Shown here piece by piece: positions 17,248-28,325 of a stretch of DNA of 64,000 nucleotides. Each line of letters starts with the position of its first letter. Position 1 is the stretch's first letter. The position numbers were made by a program, and so were the translations under genes. This stretch comes from Duganella margarita (GTDB taxonomy: Bacteria; Pseudomonadota; Gammaproteobacteria; Burkholderiales; Burkholderiaceae_D), in the NCBI RefSeq assembly GCF_009857535.1, contig NZ_WWCS01000003.1, positions 458,389 to 522,388 on the forward strand, written 5' to 3'. The notes under the pieces are model-generated. The model did no database searches, was not told the DNA's origin, and saw nothing but the letters and a program-made list of their open reading frames with translations.

Positions 17248-18737
17248 GTTGCGAGCAGCGCCAGTTGTTCGATGAAGCGCTGCTGCTGATAGTCCTGCAG
17301 ACAGCGCAGGTCGAGCCACAGCGCGTCTTGCGCCACGCGGCCGATGACTGGCAGTGGCAAGGCGCGCAGGCGCTGTTCCAGCACGCCCAGCGCGTTGCTG
17401 ACGCGGCCCGCAGCGGCAGGCCGCACTACCAGGCCGTGACTCGGCAACTGGTCGACCGGCAGCGCGCCGCTGCCGATCTGGCTCTGCATCGCTGCGTCGG
17501 TCACTTCATAGCCGGCGCCCAGCGCGGCCTGCAACTGCGGCAGGATCGCTTGCGCCTGCGCGCGCATGTCGGCGGCGGGGCGGGTCAGCAGCTTGAGGGT
17601 GGTCAGGCGCTCCGGCAGCAGGTCCGGCGCGCGGTACAAGGCCAGCACCGGTTCCAGCGCGGCCAGCGTCAGTTTGCCGACGCGCAGCGCGCGCTTCAGC
17701 GGATTCTTTTTGATCTGCGCGATCAGGTCCTTGCGGCCGACGATGATGCCGCACTGCGGGCCGCCCAGCAGCTTGTCGCCGCTGAAGGTGACCAAATCGG
17801 CGCCGCCTTCGATGGTCTCGCGCACCGTGGTTTCGTGCGGCAGGCCATACTGCTCGAGGTCGACCAGCGTGCCGCTGCCCAGGTCCACCGCCAGCGGAAT
17901 ATTGTGCTTCTTCGACAGCGGCGCCAGTTCGTCCAGCTCAATGCTCTTGGTGAAGCCGGTGATGGCGTAATTGCTGGTGTGGACCTTCATCATCAGCGCG
18001 GTCTGCGGACCGGCTGCTTCGTCGTAGTCCTTCAGGTGCGTGCGGTTGGTGGCGCCGACTTCGCGCAGCACCGCGCCGGCGCGCGTCATCACGTCCGGAA
18101 TGCGGAAGGCGCCGCCGATTTCCACCAGCTCGCCGCGCGAGACGATCACCTCTTTGCCGAGCGCCACGGTGTTCAACATCAGCAGCACGGCGGCGGCGTT
18201 GTTGTTGACGATGGTGGCCGCTGCGGCGCCGGTCAGTTCCAGCAGCAGTTCTTCGATCAGGTTATCGCGGTCGCCGCGCTTGCCGGTGTCGAGGTCCCAT
18301 TCCAGGTTCATTGGCCAGCGCATCGAATCGACCACCGCCTGAACGGCGGCGTCGGGCAGCAGCGCGCGGCCCAGATTGGTGTGCAGCACGGTGCCGGTCA
18401 GGTTGAACACGGGCCGCAGCGGCGAAGCGTTTTGTTCTTGCAGCCGCGCCGCCAGCATCGCCAGCAGCGACGGGATGCTGGTGTCTGGCGCGCCGGCCAC
18501 CGCCACCGCCGTGTCACCGCCTTCACGTGCGGCCAGCAGCATGGCGCGCAACTCGGCCAGCAGGGCGCGCGCCGCGTCCAGCGTCTGCACGCGGCCATAG
18601 GCGGCCAGCAGCGGTTCGCAGCCGGCGTCCGACAGGATCAGGTGCACCGCCGGCAGGCGGATGGCGGCTGCCGGCACGCCGGCGGCCGACGCGGCGCCGT
18701 GCAGCGTGTGGTCTGAGCGGGCGGACTGCTCGCTCAT
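17244..18737 (-). CDS. selA: L-seryl-tRNA(Sec) selenium transferase SelA
   Basis: A 497-residue PLP enzyme that converts Ser-tRNA(Sec) to Sec-tRNA(Sec) with selenophosphate. Signature sequences include [16 protein letters not shown] at about 109-124, N-N-N-A-A-A-V near 178-184 and the PLP-lysine motif [14 protein letters not shown], with Lys322. It is joined to fdhE upstream and selB downstream by 4-nt overlaps, so fdhE-selA-selB (and probably selC) form one transcription unit. Confidence 0.95.
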   Translation of the reverse strand: MSEQSARSDHTLHGAASAAGVPAAAIRLPAVHLILSDAGCEPLLAAYGRVQTLDAARALLAELRAMLLAAREGGDTAVAVAGAPDTSIPSLLAMLAARLQEQNASPLRPVFNLTGTVLHTNLGRALLPDAAVQAVVDSMRWPMNLEWDLDTGKRGDRDNLIEELLLELTGAAAATIVNNNAAAVLLMLNTVALGKEVIVSRGELVEIGGAFRIPDVMTRAGAVLREVGATNRTHLKDYDEAAGPQTALMMKVHTSNYAITGFTKSIELDELAPLSKKHNIPLAVDLGSGTLVDLEQYGLPHETTVRETIEGGADLVTFSGDKLLGGPQCGIIVGRKDLIAQIKKNPLKRALRVGKLTLAALEPVLALYRAPDLLPERLTTLKLLTRPAADMRAQAQAILPQLQAALGAGYEVTDAAMQSQIGSGALPVDQLPSHGLVVRPAAAGRVSNALGVLEQRLRALPLPVIGRVAQDALWLDLRCLQDYQQQRFIEQLALLAT

Positions 18738-19741
18738 TCGGCGTTAAACCACAGCAGGGGATTGCCGCTGGAACGCGAGTAGCCCGCTTCGCCCACCAGC
18801 ACGTCCAGCGCCAGGCTGGCCAGATCGTCGGCCAGCGGCTCGACGTTGTAGTCGTGCTCCTGGTTGAAGATCTTGCGGTAGGTGTGGCAGGCGTCGCAGA
18901 TCTCCGCGCGCGCGACCCGGCTTGGATCGTTGGCCTTGTTGACCGGCTCATTCGGGTCCACCGCCGGCATGCCGCCTTCCGGCTCTATGCTCTGGTAGGC
19001 CACGCCGGCCGTGCTTTCGCAGGTGGTGCACTTGACGCGCACCATGTGCCATTCGCTGGCGCAGCAGCTGCATTGCAGGTAGCGGTAGCCTTGCGACTGG
19101 CCGCCGATGCGGATCACGCTGGCCACCGGATGGGCGCCGCACACCGGGCACAGGGTGTTGGTCACCAGCGGCTGCACGCGTTTGGCGTCCAGCTGGCTGG
19201 CGCGCATGGTCCACATCACTTGCAAGGCCGCAGCCACGAACGGCGCGTGCAGCGGATGCACGCCTTCGGTCAATTCGGCCAGCACGGCGTCGGCGCAGCC
19301 TTCCAGCTGGGCGCTGTCGAGCGCGCGCAACTCGGTCAGCACGGCGGCGAGCTGCGGCTGGCTGGCTGCCAGCGGGTCCAGCTGGTCGAGAATGGCGTCG
19401 AACACGCGGCGCCAGGTGGCGGGACGCTGGCCGCTGACCGGCAGCGGCGGCATGTGGTGGTCGATGGCCAGCTCGATGCCGGCGGCGTCTGGCAAGGCGA
19501 AAGTCTCCGCCGGCAGCACGCGGATCACGGCGGCCTGGGCGTCCACCAGCGCCGCCATCATCAGCAGATACCCTTTCATGGTATCGCCGACCGGGATACC
19601 CTTGATTTGATTATCTGCCAACTGGCGCAGGCGCGTGGCGCGCCCGGTGAACAGGCTGCGTGCTTCAGGAAGCAGCAGGCGCGGAATGGACGTGTGATCG
19701 AGCGACTCGATCTCGCCAGGTTCTAACAAACGTTGTACCAA
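18734..19741 (-). CDS. fdhE: Formate dehydrogenase accessory protein FdhE
   Basis: A 335-residue cytosolic protein with the four Cys pairs typical of FdhE: C-P-V-C, C-S-C-C, C-T-T-C and C-D-A-C in the C-terminal half. FdhE is needed for maturation of respiratory formate dehydrogenases, probably by iron/redox control before export. I chose the TTG at 19741, with AAAGGAG five bases upstream; a TTG further upstream at 19798 is in frame but lacks a comparable ribosome site. It overlaps selA by ATGA. The 169 bp upstream hold the terminator of the formate dehydrogenase operon. Confidence 0.9.
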   Translation of the reverse strand: MVQRLLEPGEIESLDHTSIPRLLLPEARSLFTGRATRLRQLADNQIKGIPVGDTMKGYLLMMAALVDAQAAVIRVLPAETFALPDAAGIELAIDHHMPPLPVSGQRPATWRRVFDAILDQLDPLAASQPQLAAVLTELRALDSAQLEGCADAVLAELTEGVHPLHAPFVAAALQVMWTMRASQLDAKRVQPLVTNTLCPVCGAHPVASVIRIGGQSQGYRYLQCSCCASEWHMVRVKCTTCESTAGVAYQSIEPEGGMPAVDPNEPVNKANDPSRVARAEICDACHTYRKIFNQEHDYNVEPLADDLASLALDVLVGEAGYSRSSGNPLLWFNAE

Positions 19742-19870
19742 AATATCTCCTTTGCCGGTGGCGGAGAGCTGCCGGCTCAGGCGATATTTTAATCCCAAAT
19801 CGGCAGCACCGTAGCTTCGTGGCGGGTTTTGTGCCCTACAGGGCTACCGAATGAATATCCGGTAATCAGT

Positions 19871-19900
19871 GAAAAACGGCGCGCCATTGCGGCGCGCCGT
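19871..19900 (-). terminator. Rho-independent terminator after the formate dehydrogenase operon
   Basis: ACGGCGCGCC (19876-19885) and GGCGCGCCGT (19891-19900) form a perfect 10-bp stem with a 5-nt loop. On the minus strand it is followed by TTTTTC (19875-19871 and onward). It begins 11 bp after the gamma-subunit stop and separates that operon from fdhE-selAB. Confidence 0.9.
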
Positions 19901-19910
19901 GAGACTAGTT

Positions 19911-20564
19911 TCAGTCGCGTGATTTTTTGATCACTGCTTCAAACCAGCGCGGATGGTGCTTGCGCGCCCAGCCGTAGGTGACGGTGCCGCGCACCATGGC
20001 GCCGATCGACCCCTTGACCCACAACGCTGCGTAGATGTGGACGATGATCGAGCAGATGATGCCGAACGCGCACACCGCATGCAGCAGCGCCGCCGCCCGG
20101 ATCAGCGGGATCGGGAAGTAGAACGCGAAGTACGCGCGCCAGATCACGATACCCGACAACAGCAGCCCGCACATGCACGCGATCAGCACGAAGAACAGAA
20201 TCTTCTGGCCGGCGTTGTACATGCCGATTTTCGGCAGCTTGTCTTCGCGGTTGTTCAGCACATCGCCGATTTGCCGCATCCACTGCTTGTCGGCGGCGTC
20301 AATGTGGTTATGGTGCCAGAAGCGCAGCACCAGGATGGCGAAGGAGACAAACATCACCAGCCCGATGAAGGGATGGAGGATGCGGGTCCACTGGCCGCCA
20401 CCGAGGAACATATACATCCACGACATCGCCGGATGGAACATGGCGAGGCCGGACACCGCCAGCAAAATGAAGCAGATGGCCGTGATCCAGTGGTTGCTAC
20501 GCTCGTTAGGCGTGTAACGCTCGATCAGCGGATTGCCGTCTTTATCGCGGTTGGCGTGGCTCAT
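19911..20564 (-). CDS. fdoI: Formate dehydrogenase gamma subunit (cytochrome b556)
   Basis: A 217-residue inner-membrane di-haem cytochrome b with four hydrophobic segments (about residues 25-45, 60-82, 115-137, 150-172). Likely haem ligands are the histidines in N-H-W, L-H-P-F and the L-H-A-V / V-H-I-Y pair. It takes electrons from the beta subunit and reduces quinone. The start overlaps the beta-subunit stop as ATGA. It is the last gene of the operon, followed by a strong terminator. FdoI and FdnI types cannot be separated from sequence alone. Confidence 0.9.
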   Translation of the reverse strand: MSHANRDKDGNPLIERYTPNERSNHWITAICFILLAVSGLAMFHPAMSWMYMFLGGGQWTRILHPFIGLVMFVSFAILVLRFWHHNHIDAADKQWMRQIGDVLNNREDKLPKIGMYNAGQKILFFVLIACMCGLLLSGIVIWRAYFAFYFPIPLIRAAALLHAVCAFGIICSIIVHIYAALWVKGSIGAMVRGTVTYGWARKHHPRWFEAVIKKSRD

Positions 20565-21475
20565 GGTGCTTCCTCCCTGATGCGTTGGGCCTCGGCCAGC
20601 GCTTCGGCCTCTTCATCCTTCGACACTTCGTTCGGACCGACGCGCGAGTAGTGGAACCAGCCGGCCAGCGCCGTCATGGCGATACCCGCCAGTGCCAGCG
20701 GCTTGGTCAGACCCTTCCACAAGCCGACCGTGACGCCGATGCTCGGATCCTTTTTCAGGCCGTGATACAGCGTCGGCTGGTCCGCGTGGTGCAGCACGTA
20801 CATGACGTGCGTGCCGCCCACACCGGCCGGGTCATACAGGCCGGCGTGCTCGAAGCCGCGCGATTTCAGATCCTCGATGCGCTCGGCGGCGTGCTCCTTC
20901 ATGTCCTCCTTGGTGCCAAAGGTAATGGCGCCGGTAGGGCAGGTCTTGACGCACGCCGGTTCCTGGCCGACGGCCACGCGGTCCGAACACAGCGTGCACT
21001 TGTAGGCGCGGCTGTCTTCCTTGGAAATGCGTGGCACGTCGAACGGGCAGCCGGCGACACAGTAGCCGCAGCCAATGCAGTTCTCCTGATGGAAATCCAC
21101 AATGCCGTTGGTGTACTGGACGATGGCGCCCGGCGCAGGACAGGCCTTCAGGCAGCCCGGATCTTCGCAGTGCATGCAGCCGTCCTTGCGGATCAGCCAT
21201 TCGAGGTCGCCCTTCGGGTTCTCGTATTCCGAGAAGCGCATGACGGTCCAGGATTGCGCCGTCATGTCCGTCGGGTTGTCGTACACGCCGGTGGTTTCAC
21301 CCACCTCGTCGCGCAGATCGTTCCACTCCATGCAGGCCGTTTGGCAAGCCTTGCAGCCGATGCATTTGGAAACGTCGATCAGCTTGGCGACCGTACCCGT
21401 GACCGGGGTACGCGCCTGGGGCGGCGTCACCGTGGTCGCGGACATGCGCAGGATATCAAGTGATTGTAATGACAT
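20561..21475 (-). CDS. fdoH: Formate dehydrogenase beta subunit, four [4Fe-4S] clusters
   Basis: A 304-residue iron-sulfur protein. The cysteine groups [35 protein letters not shown] and C-T-L-C...C-V-K-T-C carry four [4Fe-4S] clusters. A single C-terminal membrane anchor lies near residues 255-275 ([14 protein letters not shown]). It links the selenoprotein catalytic subunit in the periplasm to the cytochrome b subunit. It starts 18 bp after the alpha-subunit stop and ends with an ATGA overlap with the gamma gene. An internal Met at residue 11 is an alternative start. Confidence 0.92.
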   Translation of the reverse strand: MSLQSLDILRMSATTVTPPQARTPVTGTVAKLIDVSKCIGCKACQTACMEWNDLRDEVGETTGVYDNPTDMTAQSWTVMRFSEYENPKGDLEWLIRKDGCMHCEDPGCLKACPAPGAIVQYTNGIVDFHQENCIGCGYCVAGCPFDVPRISKEDSRAYKCTLCSDRVAVGQEPACVKTCPTGAITFGTKEDMKEHAAERIEDLKSRGFEHAGLYDPAGVGGTHVMYVLHHADQPTLYHGLKKDPSIGVTVGLWKGLTKPLALAGIAMTALAGWFHYSRVGPNEVSKDEEAEALAEAQRIREEAP

Positions 21476-21493
21476 AGTGTGCTCTCCTTCGGC

Positions 21494-24400
21494 TTAAGCT
21501 TTTTCCACTTTCACCAGGAACGATTTCGATTCCGGTGTCTGTGAATTGCCGTCGCCCACGGTAGGCGTCAGCGTGTTGACAAGGTAGCCCGGTTTGGTCA
21601 GGCCCTTGAAGCCGAAGTTGATCGGCAGGCCGACGTGGTGCATCGGTTTGCCGTCAATCGTCAGTTGCTTGATACGCTTGGTCACCACCGCTTTGGCAAT
21701 GATGTAGCCGCGCTTGGACGACACCTTGACCCGGTCGCCATGCACCACGCCGACTTCCTTGGCCAGCGCTTCGCCGATTTCGACGAACTGCTCCGGCTGC
21801 ACGATGGCGTTGAGGCGCGCGTGCTTGGTCCAGAAGTGGAAGTGCTCGGTCAAGCGGTAGCTGGTGGCCGCATGCGGGTACTCGTCCTTCTTGCCCAGTT
21901 TCTTGCGGTCGTTCGGGAACATCCGGCCGGCCGGGTTGTTGAAGGCCTTGGGATTGTTCGGGTGCATCGGGTTGTGCCCGATCGGCGATTCAAACGGCTC
22001 GTAGTGTTCCGGGAACGGCCCTTCGGCCATCGCGTCACGCGAGAAGAAGCGCGCCACGCCTTCGGCCAGCATGATGAACGGACCCATGCCGTTTTCCGGC
22101 GGCTCGTCGGCCTTGTAGTCGGGCACGTCGGCGCCGGACCACGAGGTGCCATTCCAGGCGATCAGCTTGCGGGTTGGATCCCACGGCTTGCCCTTCATGT
22201 CGGTCGAGGCGCGGTTGTACAGCACGCGGCGGTTGGCCGGCCAGGCCCAGGCCCAGTTCAGCGTATTGCCGATACCGGTCGGGTCGCTGTTGTCGCGGCG
22301 GCCCATCTGGTTGCCGGCGGCGGTCCACGAACCGGCAAAGATCCAGCAACCGCAGGCGGTGCTGCCATCGTCCTTGAGTTGGGCGAAGCCTGCCAGCTGC
22401 TCGTTCTTTTTCAGGATGACTTTGGTCGGATCTTTCGGATCGGTGATTTCCTTCAGCGCTTTGCCGTTGAATTCCATCGCGATCTCTTCCGGCGTCGGCG
22501 AGTTCGGGTTGCTGTAGTTCCAGGTCAGGTTCAGGATCGGGTCCGGGAACTTGCCGCCTTCGGTCTGGTACGCCTTTTTCAGACGCAAGAACAGCGCCGA
22601 CATGATGTCGAGGTCGGACTTGGCCTGGCCTGGCGGCTCGGCGCCTTGCCAGTGCCATTGCAGCACGCGCGACGACGACACCAGCGAACCGCGTTCTTCC
22701 GCGAAGCAGGAGGTCGGCAGGCTGAACACCTCGGTCTGGATCTGCGTCGGATCGACCTTGTGGAAGTCGCCGTGCGGTTTCCAGAACTCGGCGGTTTCGG
22801 TCTGCAGCGGGTCCATGATGGCCAGCCACTTCAGCTTGGACAGCGAGTCGGTGATCTTCTGCTTGTCCGGGCCGGACGCCAGGATGTTGAAGCCCTGGCA
22901 GATGTAGCCGGTCATCTTACCCTGATTCATCAGCTCGAAAGCCTGCATCATGTCGTAAGGTTTATCCAGCTTCGGCAGGTAGTCGAAGGCGTAGTTATTT
23001 TCTTCCGTCGCCGCGTCGCCCCACCAGGCCTTCATGAAGGAGACCAGGAATTTCTTGGAGTTGCTGTAGTAGCTCAGCTGGTTCGGACGCAGCGGTTTCA
23101 GCGCGCGCTTGGCAACATAGGCGTCCCAATCCTGCTCGGCCTCGCCTGGCAGGGTCAGGTAACCCGGCAGCATATTGGTCAGCAGGCCCAGGTCGGTCAG
23201 ACCCTGGATATTGGAGTGGCCGCGCAGTGCGTTCATGCCGCCGCCGGCGATACCCATATTCCCCAGCAGCAGCTGGACCATGGCGCCGGTGCGCAGGGTT
23301 TCCGCGCCGGTCGAGTGCTGGGTCCAGCCCAGTGCGTACAGGATGGTCGCGGCACGGCCCGGCACAGCGGTCGAGGCCAGCGCTTCGGCCACCAGATGGA
23401 ATTTCTCCGGCGGCACGCCGCAGGCCCGCTCCACCATTTCCGGCGTGTAGCGCGCGTAGTGCTTCTTCATCAACTGGTACACGCAGCGCGGATGCTCCAG
23501 CGTCGGGTCGACCTTGGCATAGCCGTCGTCGCCCATCTCGTAGTTCCAGCTGCTCTTGTCCGTGTACTTGTTGGCCGCGTCGTCCCAGCCCGAATACAGG
23601 CCGTCGTTGAAGGCGAAATCTTCGCGGACGATAAACGGCATGTCCGTGTAGTTACGAACGTACTCGTGTTGAATCTTGTCGTTGGTGAGCAGGTAATTGA
23701 TGATCCCGCCCAGGAACACGATATCCGCGCCGGTACGCGTAGCGACGTAATGGTCCGCTACCGAAGCCGTTCGGGTAAAGCGTGGATCGACCACGATCAG
23801 CTTGGCGCCGCGATGCGCCTTGGCTTCCGTGACCCATTTAAACCCGCAAGGGTGTGCTTCTGCTGCGTTGCCGCCCATGACCAGGATGACATCAGCATTC
23901 TTGATGTCAACCCAGTGATTCGTCATCGCACCACGTCCAAATGTCGAGGCAAGACCTGCCACCGTTGGACCGTGTCAAACACGTGCTTGGTTGTCGAATG
24001 GGAGCATGCCGGTGGCACGCATCGTTTTATGGGTTAAATAGCCGACTTCGTTGCTGGCCGCCGAAGCGCACAGCATGCCGGTAGTGGTCCAGCGGTTGAC
24101 GGTTTTGCCGTCTTCGGTTTTTTCGATGAAGTTGGCGTCACGGTCAGCCTTCATCAGTTTGGCGATGCGGTTCAGCGCGTCATCCCACGACATCGGGCTC
24201 CATTCGCTGGCGCCAGGCGCGCGGTATTGCGGCGCGAGCAGGCGGTTCGGCGAGTGGATGAAGTCGATCAGCGAAGCGCCTTTCGGGCACAGCGTGCCGC
24301 GGTTGACCGGGTGGTCGGCGTCGCCTTCAATGTGGATGATGCTGGCGGTGGCGTTTTTGGCGCCGTCGCCCAGGCCGTACATCAAAATGCCGCAACCGAC

Positions 24401-24565
24401 GGAGCAGTAGGGGCAAGTGTTGCGGGTTTCGGTACTGCGCGCCAGCTTGTACTGCCGGACTTCGGCCAAGGCCGTTGCCGGCGCAAAGCCGAGGAGCGCA
24501 ATGCTCGAACCCGCGATGGTCGCGCCGGTTACCCGAAGGAACTGGCGTCTCGACATCTGGTTCAT
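21494..24565 (-). CDS. fdoG: Selenocysteine formate dehydrogenase alpha subunit
   Basis: The catalytic subunit oxidises formate with a molybdenum/tungsten bis-MGD cofactor. It is one 1023-residue protein read through an in-frame UGA at 23977-23975 (Sec197); the flanking sequence N-Q-A-R-V-U-H-G-P-T-V-A matches FdnG/FdoG. The N-terminus has a Tat signal with S-R-R-Q-F-L-R, then C-P-Y-C-S-V-G-C for an iron-sulfur cluster. A SECIS-like hairpin follows the UGA. I took the ATG at 24565, preceded by an AGAGAGGTATTCC region. Gene finders that treat UGA as stop will split it into a 211- and an 822-residue piece. Export is as a complex with the beta subunit. Confidence 0.93.
23946..23977 (-). promoter_or_regulatory. 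UGA/Sec codon and bacterial SECIS-like hairpin
   Basis: Reading on the minus strand, the UGA at 23977-23975 is followed 14 nt later by GGCAGGTCTTGCC (23960-23948). This forms a GGCA/TGCC stem with a GGUCU loop, the apical feature that SelB recognises in fdnG/fdhF messages. It lies within the coding sequence, as in other bacteria. Confidence 0.85.
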
Positions 24566-24703
24566 GGGAATACCTCTCTTGTTTGTCTGATGACCTTCCC
24601 AGTTTACCATTTTGACTCAGCCGCCCGCGAGTGCAGAATTGTATTAATTGTTGCTTTCTAGCCAGAATCGCCTTTTGGTATGGGCGAATTGATAATTTTT
24701 ATG

Positions 24704-26155
24704 CTACTTGTAACAACGTTTTAGGCGCTGGTAGTCGTAAAAGTGGCTGGCCGGCGCAATGCGGGCCGCGTCGCAGGCCGGCTTGAAGTCGGTTTCGCGC
24801 TCGTTGTACAGCATGCGGACGAGGGTGCGGCCCGCTGCATTTTTGTGCAGATCCCACTGAATATTGGCCGCCATCGGCGCGACTTGCGCGCCGCGCCATG
24901 GGCTATTGTCGTAACTATAAGTTTCTGCGCGAGGCAATTGTTCGGACATGCTTTTGAGTCCCAGCGCGCTGGCGAACGGAATGACGATTTCGGCATGGGC
25001 GAAGCGCAGCTTGGCTGCGTTGACGCGTTTGCCGGCGGCGATGGCGTCGGCCTCGCGGAAGAAATCAGCGACCAGCGCGCCGGCCATGTGCCAGGTGACG
25101 TCGCCGTTCTCCTTGATGCCCGGGCCTTTTTCGTAGAAGGCGACGGCGTCTTCCGCTTCGGCATACACGCGGGCTTGCTGCGGCTGGACGTATTTGGTGA
25201 AGTCGGCTTTGAGCTCGGCTTCCATATCGGCTGCGGCGGCGTACAGCTCATACAGCGCCAGCGCGGCGTCGGTGACGGTAGCGATTTTGGTATCACCATC
25301 GCCGGTGAGATTGGTGGTGAACTTGCCATCGGCGCTGGTGTAGCTGCGCGTGCCGGCATTGGCGGCGCTGACATGGCCTTGTTCCAGCGCCGCGATAAAC
25401 GCCGGCGAGAACAAGGCGCCCAGCGTCGACAGCGCGGCCGCCTTCAGACGCGGATCGGCGTGAATGGCGGCCTTGCGGGCTTGCAGTTCATCGCTCTGGT
25501 CCCAGCGCTGGTAAGCCAGCGTGGCTTCCGGCGTTACGCCATCCTGCCTGGCGTTCAGTTTGTGGAAGTAGAGGGTAGTGCGGTCGGTGCCGGCGTCGAT
25601 CAGCGGCGCCAGGCCAGGCTGCTGCGCGGTCATCGCGCGGCTGAAGAAGGCGGCGCTGTCCACCGCCCGGTCCTTGCCGGAACTGAGCACCACGATGCGG
25701 CGCTGGTCCTTCTCCGCATCGCGAAACAGCGCCGGCAAGCGCGCATGCAGGCGTTGAGCGAGACCGGTGTGTTCGTCCACGCCCTGCATGGTCTCGTTGC
25801 CGTAGCCTGGCTTACTGATGCCATCCACCCCATAGCCCAGCAGCGCGTTGGCCTTGATCATCGCTTCAATATCGGGCCCCAGCTGGCGGCCCAGCGGCGA
25901 CAGCGCATCCTGCCGCGCTGCCAGTTGCCACAGGTTGTACAGCGCCAGATCCGTCTTGAAGCTGCTCAGGCCACGCGAGCCGTGGCGGGCCAGCAGCTGC
26001 GTGTAGACCGCCGTGTAGCCGGCGGGCGCCTTCTCGTAGCTGGCGCTGGCTTGTTGCGGTGCGTACGGCGTTTTGGTTTGATAAAACTGCTCGCCATACG
26101 CGTGCGACAACAGCAGGGACAACGCGGCGCCGGCCGCAAGACGGAGTGGTTTCAT
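24704..26155 (-). CDS. MINPP-like histidine acid phosphatase (phytase)
   Basis: A 483-residue secreted protein with a signal peptide (1-21). The catalytic R-H-G-S-R-G is at 57-62. Near residue 390 the proton-donor motif is H-A-E (F-A-H-A-E-I-V-I-P-F) rather than the H-D of AppA-type enzymes. H-A-E is the mark of multiple inositol-polyphosphate phosphatases, so the likely reaction is stepwise removal of phosphate from inositol hexakisphosphate. The gene begins 3 bp after a TonB receptor on the same strand, and a Pho box lies before the pair. Both fit phosphate scavenging from phytate. Confidence 0.82.
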   Translation of the reverse strand: MKPLRLAAGAALSLLLSHAYGEQFYQTKTPYAPQQASASYEKAPAGYTAVYTQLLARHGSRGLSSFKTDLALYNLWQLAARQDALSPLGRQLGPDIEAMIKANALLGYGVDGISKPGYGNETMQGVDEHTGLAQRLHARLPALFRDAEKDQRRIVVLSSGKDRAVDSAAFFSRAMTAQQPGLAPLIDAGTDRTTLYFHKLNARQDGVTPEATLAYQRWDQSDELQARKAAIHADPRLKAAALSTLGALFSPAFIAALEQGHVSAANAGTRSYTSADGKFTTNLTGDGDTKIATVTDAALALYELYAAAADMEAELKADFTKYVQPQQARVYAEAEDAVAFYEKGPGIKENGDVTWHMAGALVADFFREADAIAAGKRVNAAKLRFAHAEIVIPFASALGLKSMSEQLPRAETYSYDNSPWRGAQVAPMAANIQWDLHKNAAGRTLVRMLYNERETDFKPACDAARIAPASHFYDYQRLKRCYK

Positions 26156-26158
26156 GGT

Positions 26159-28273
26159 TTAGAAGTCTACGCGAACATTGACGCTGGCAGTGCGCGGCGC
26201 ACCGATGTTCAGGTAGTTCTCCTGGTAGTAGGTCCAGTATTTGCGGTTGGCGATGTTGGAGATATTCATGCGCACGCTAACCATCTTGCCGAAATAGCGG
26301 TGACGATAGTTAAAGCCCGCATCGAACAGCGTGTAGGCCGGCAGCGTGTTGACGTTGGCCGCATCCATCGGCAGTTCGCCCAGATACTGCGAACCGACGT
26401 GCAGCGCCAGGCCTGGCAGCACATCGCGCAAGGTGGCCTGAATCGATGCCTGACGGCGTGGCGCACCAACGGCGCGCTTGCCGCTGTAGCCCGGCGCCGC
26501 ATCTTCCAGCGACGCGTCCAGCAGCATGATGCCGCCTTCGACGGACAGGTTCTTCGCCGCCTGCACCACGCTGTTTACTTCCAGGCCATTGTATTTGGAC
26601 TGGCCATCCGACACATAGACGTTGCTGGCGTTGGTGTACTGCGCGCCGCGCTCGATGTGGAACAGCGAAGCGGTGGCGTTCCACCAGCTGCGCTCCATCT
26701 TGACGCCGGCTTCCGATTGCTTGCTCTTGATCGGCGCGAAGGTCTGGTTGGCGTTGACGGTGGTGGTCGGCGCGGAGGCGGCCTGCTCCAGCGCTTCCAC
26801 GTAGCTGGCGTACAGCGTGGTGTCGGCGGCTGGCTTGAACATCAGCGCGACGGTTGGCGTGGTTTTGTTTGCCGGATAGCTGGCGGTCAGCACGCCCTTG
26901 GTCGAGTAGGCGTTGTCGGTGAAGCGCGTGTAGCGCGCGCCGGCTACCAGCGACCAGGCGTCGCTGAACTTCAGCGTGTCGCTGGCGAACAGCGCTTCCT
27001 GGCGGGTGGTCTCGTCGCGGTAGGTGCCGCCGCTGTAATTGACGGTGGCGGCGCTGTAGATGGTCGGTGCAAACAGCTTGCCAGTGCCGATCTTGACCTT
27101 TGGCGTGACCACCGAGGACGTCGAAACCAAGTTCTGCGACATCAGGCCCAGCACCAGGTCATTGCCCATGCCGGCGATATTGAACTTGCCGTTGATGGTG
27201 GCCTGCACCTGGTCGAAATGGTAGCCGTGCAGCTCCGAGGTAATACGGTCGTAGTAGTCCCCCACGTTGCTGGTGAGGTAGTACTGGTCCTTCTTGTACA
27301 CGCGGGTGGAGTCCGAGGTGCGGTACGAGGCGTTGGCAGTCCAGTCCGGCGCAAGGCGGTATTCGATGCCGGTGGTGGCCAGCGTGTATTCCACATCGCT
27401 GCCTGCGCCGATGCTATTGAGTTTGGTGTCGCCGTCCAGCGGGGCAGGGATCTTGAATGGGGTGGTGGCGGTGAGGATGATGTCGGTGCCGCCCACGCTG
27501 CGGCGGCGCTGATAGATCGCGTCGTAGGTCAGCGCCAGGTCCCTGGTCACGCGCCATTCCAGATTGAGGCCCGCAGCGTTGCGCTTGATCGAGCCGCTTT
27601 CCTGTTTGACGTCGCCGTCTTCGTGCACCAGATTCAGACGGTAGCCGAAGTCGCCGTCTTCGCCGAGACGGCCGCCGGTATCGATATGCTCCTTGATTGC
27701 GCCGCCTTCCTGGTAGCCCATCGCCGCGCTGAAGGTCTTCTCGGTGGTTGGACGCTTGGTCACATAGTTAATGATACCGCCCGGCGAACCGAAGCCGTAC
27801 ATATAGCCGGTCAGGCCTTTCAGGGCTTCCACGCTCTCAAACATCTCCAGCGGCATTTCGGTGCCGCGGTTGATGTTGGCCAGGCCGTTAACCTTGTAGC
27901 CGTTCAGGTCATCCAGGCGCAAGCCGCGCATCTGGATGGTGGCCGGGTGGGTGGAGATTGGCGGCGAGATGGCGGTGACCGATGCATCGTACTTCAGCAC
28001 TTCAGAAATGCTGGTGGCCAGGCGGTCTTCGATTTCGTCGCTGGAGACGGACTTGGTGGAGAAGGGCGTATCCAGTTCCGACTTGCGTCCCAGTGCGCCG
28101 CTGCTGACGCTGTCGCCGAGCTTTTTCTTTTCGACGGTGGCTTTGACTTCCACCGTGGACAGCGCGCCGCCGACATCCTCCGCAGCGATGGCCGAGAAGT
28201 GGAGGGCGCACAGGCCGGCGGTAGCCAGGGCGAGTTGCAGACGGGATGGAGCGAAAGGATTTTTCGAGGACAT
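26159..28273 (-). CDS. TonB-dependent receptor of the phytase operon
   Basis: A 704-residue outer-membrane receptor of the siderophore-receptor type: signal peptide (about 1-30), a plug domain with M-R-G-L-R-L-D-D-L-N-G-Y and Y-G-F-G-S-P-G-G-I-I-N-Y-V-T-K-R, and a 22-strand barrel ending in a terminal Phe (V-N-V-R-V-D-F). Sequence alone would suggest ferric-siderophore uptake. The tight linkage to a phytase and the Pho box favour import of phytate, metal-phytate or inositol phosphates. Substrate is therefore inference from context. Confidence 0.85.
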   Translation of the reverse strand: MSSKNPFAPSRLQLALATAGLCALHFSAIAAEDVGGALSTVEVKATVEKKKLGDSVSSGALGRKSELDTPFSTKSVSSDEIEDRLATSISEVLKYDASVTAISPPISTHPATIQMRGLRLDDLNGYKVNGLANINRGTEMPLEMFESVEALKGLTGYMYGFGSPGGIINYVTKRPTTEKTFSAAMGYQEGGAIKEHIDTGGRLGEDGDFGYRLNLVHEDGDVKQESGSIKRNAAGLNLEWRVTRDLALTYDAIYQRRRSVGGTDIILTATTPFKIPAPLDGDTKLNSIGAGSDVEYTLATTGIEYRLAPDWTANASYRTSDSTRVYKKDQYYLTSNVGDYYDRITSELHGYHFDQVQATINGKFNIAGMGNDLVLGLMSQNLVSTSSVVTPKVKIGTGKLFAPTIYSAATVNYSGGTYRDETTRQEALFASDTLKFSDAWSLVAGARYTRFTDNAYSTKGVLTASYPANKTTPTVALMFKPAADTTLYASYVEALEQAASAPTTTVNANQTFAPIKSKQSEAGVKMERSWWNATASLFHIERGAQYTNASNVYVSDGQSKYNGLEVNSVVQAAKNLSVEGGIMLLDASLEDAAPGYSGKRAVGAPRRQASIQATLRDVLPGLALHVGSQYLGELPMDAANVNTLPAYTLFDAGFNYRHRYFGKMVSVRMNISNIANRKYWTYYQENYLNIGAPRTASVNVRVDF

Positions 28274-28325
28274 GAAGGACCTGAGGAAGTTGGACAGATA
28301 AAGCCCAACATCGTATCGGCGGCAT

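Noticed and set aside
23975..24610. A separate short Tat-signal protein ending at the UGA
   Set aside because: The UGA is a selenocysteine codon. The two halves are one formate dehydrogenase subunit.
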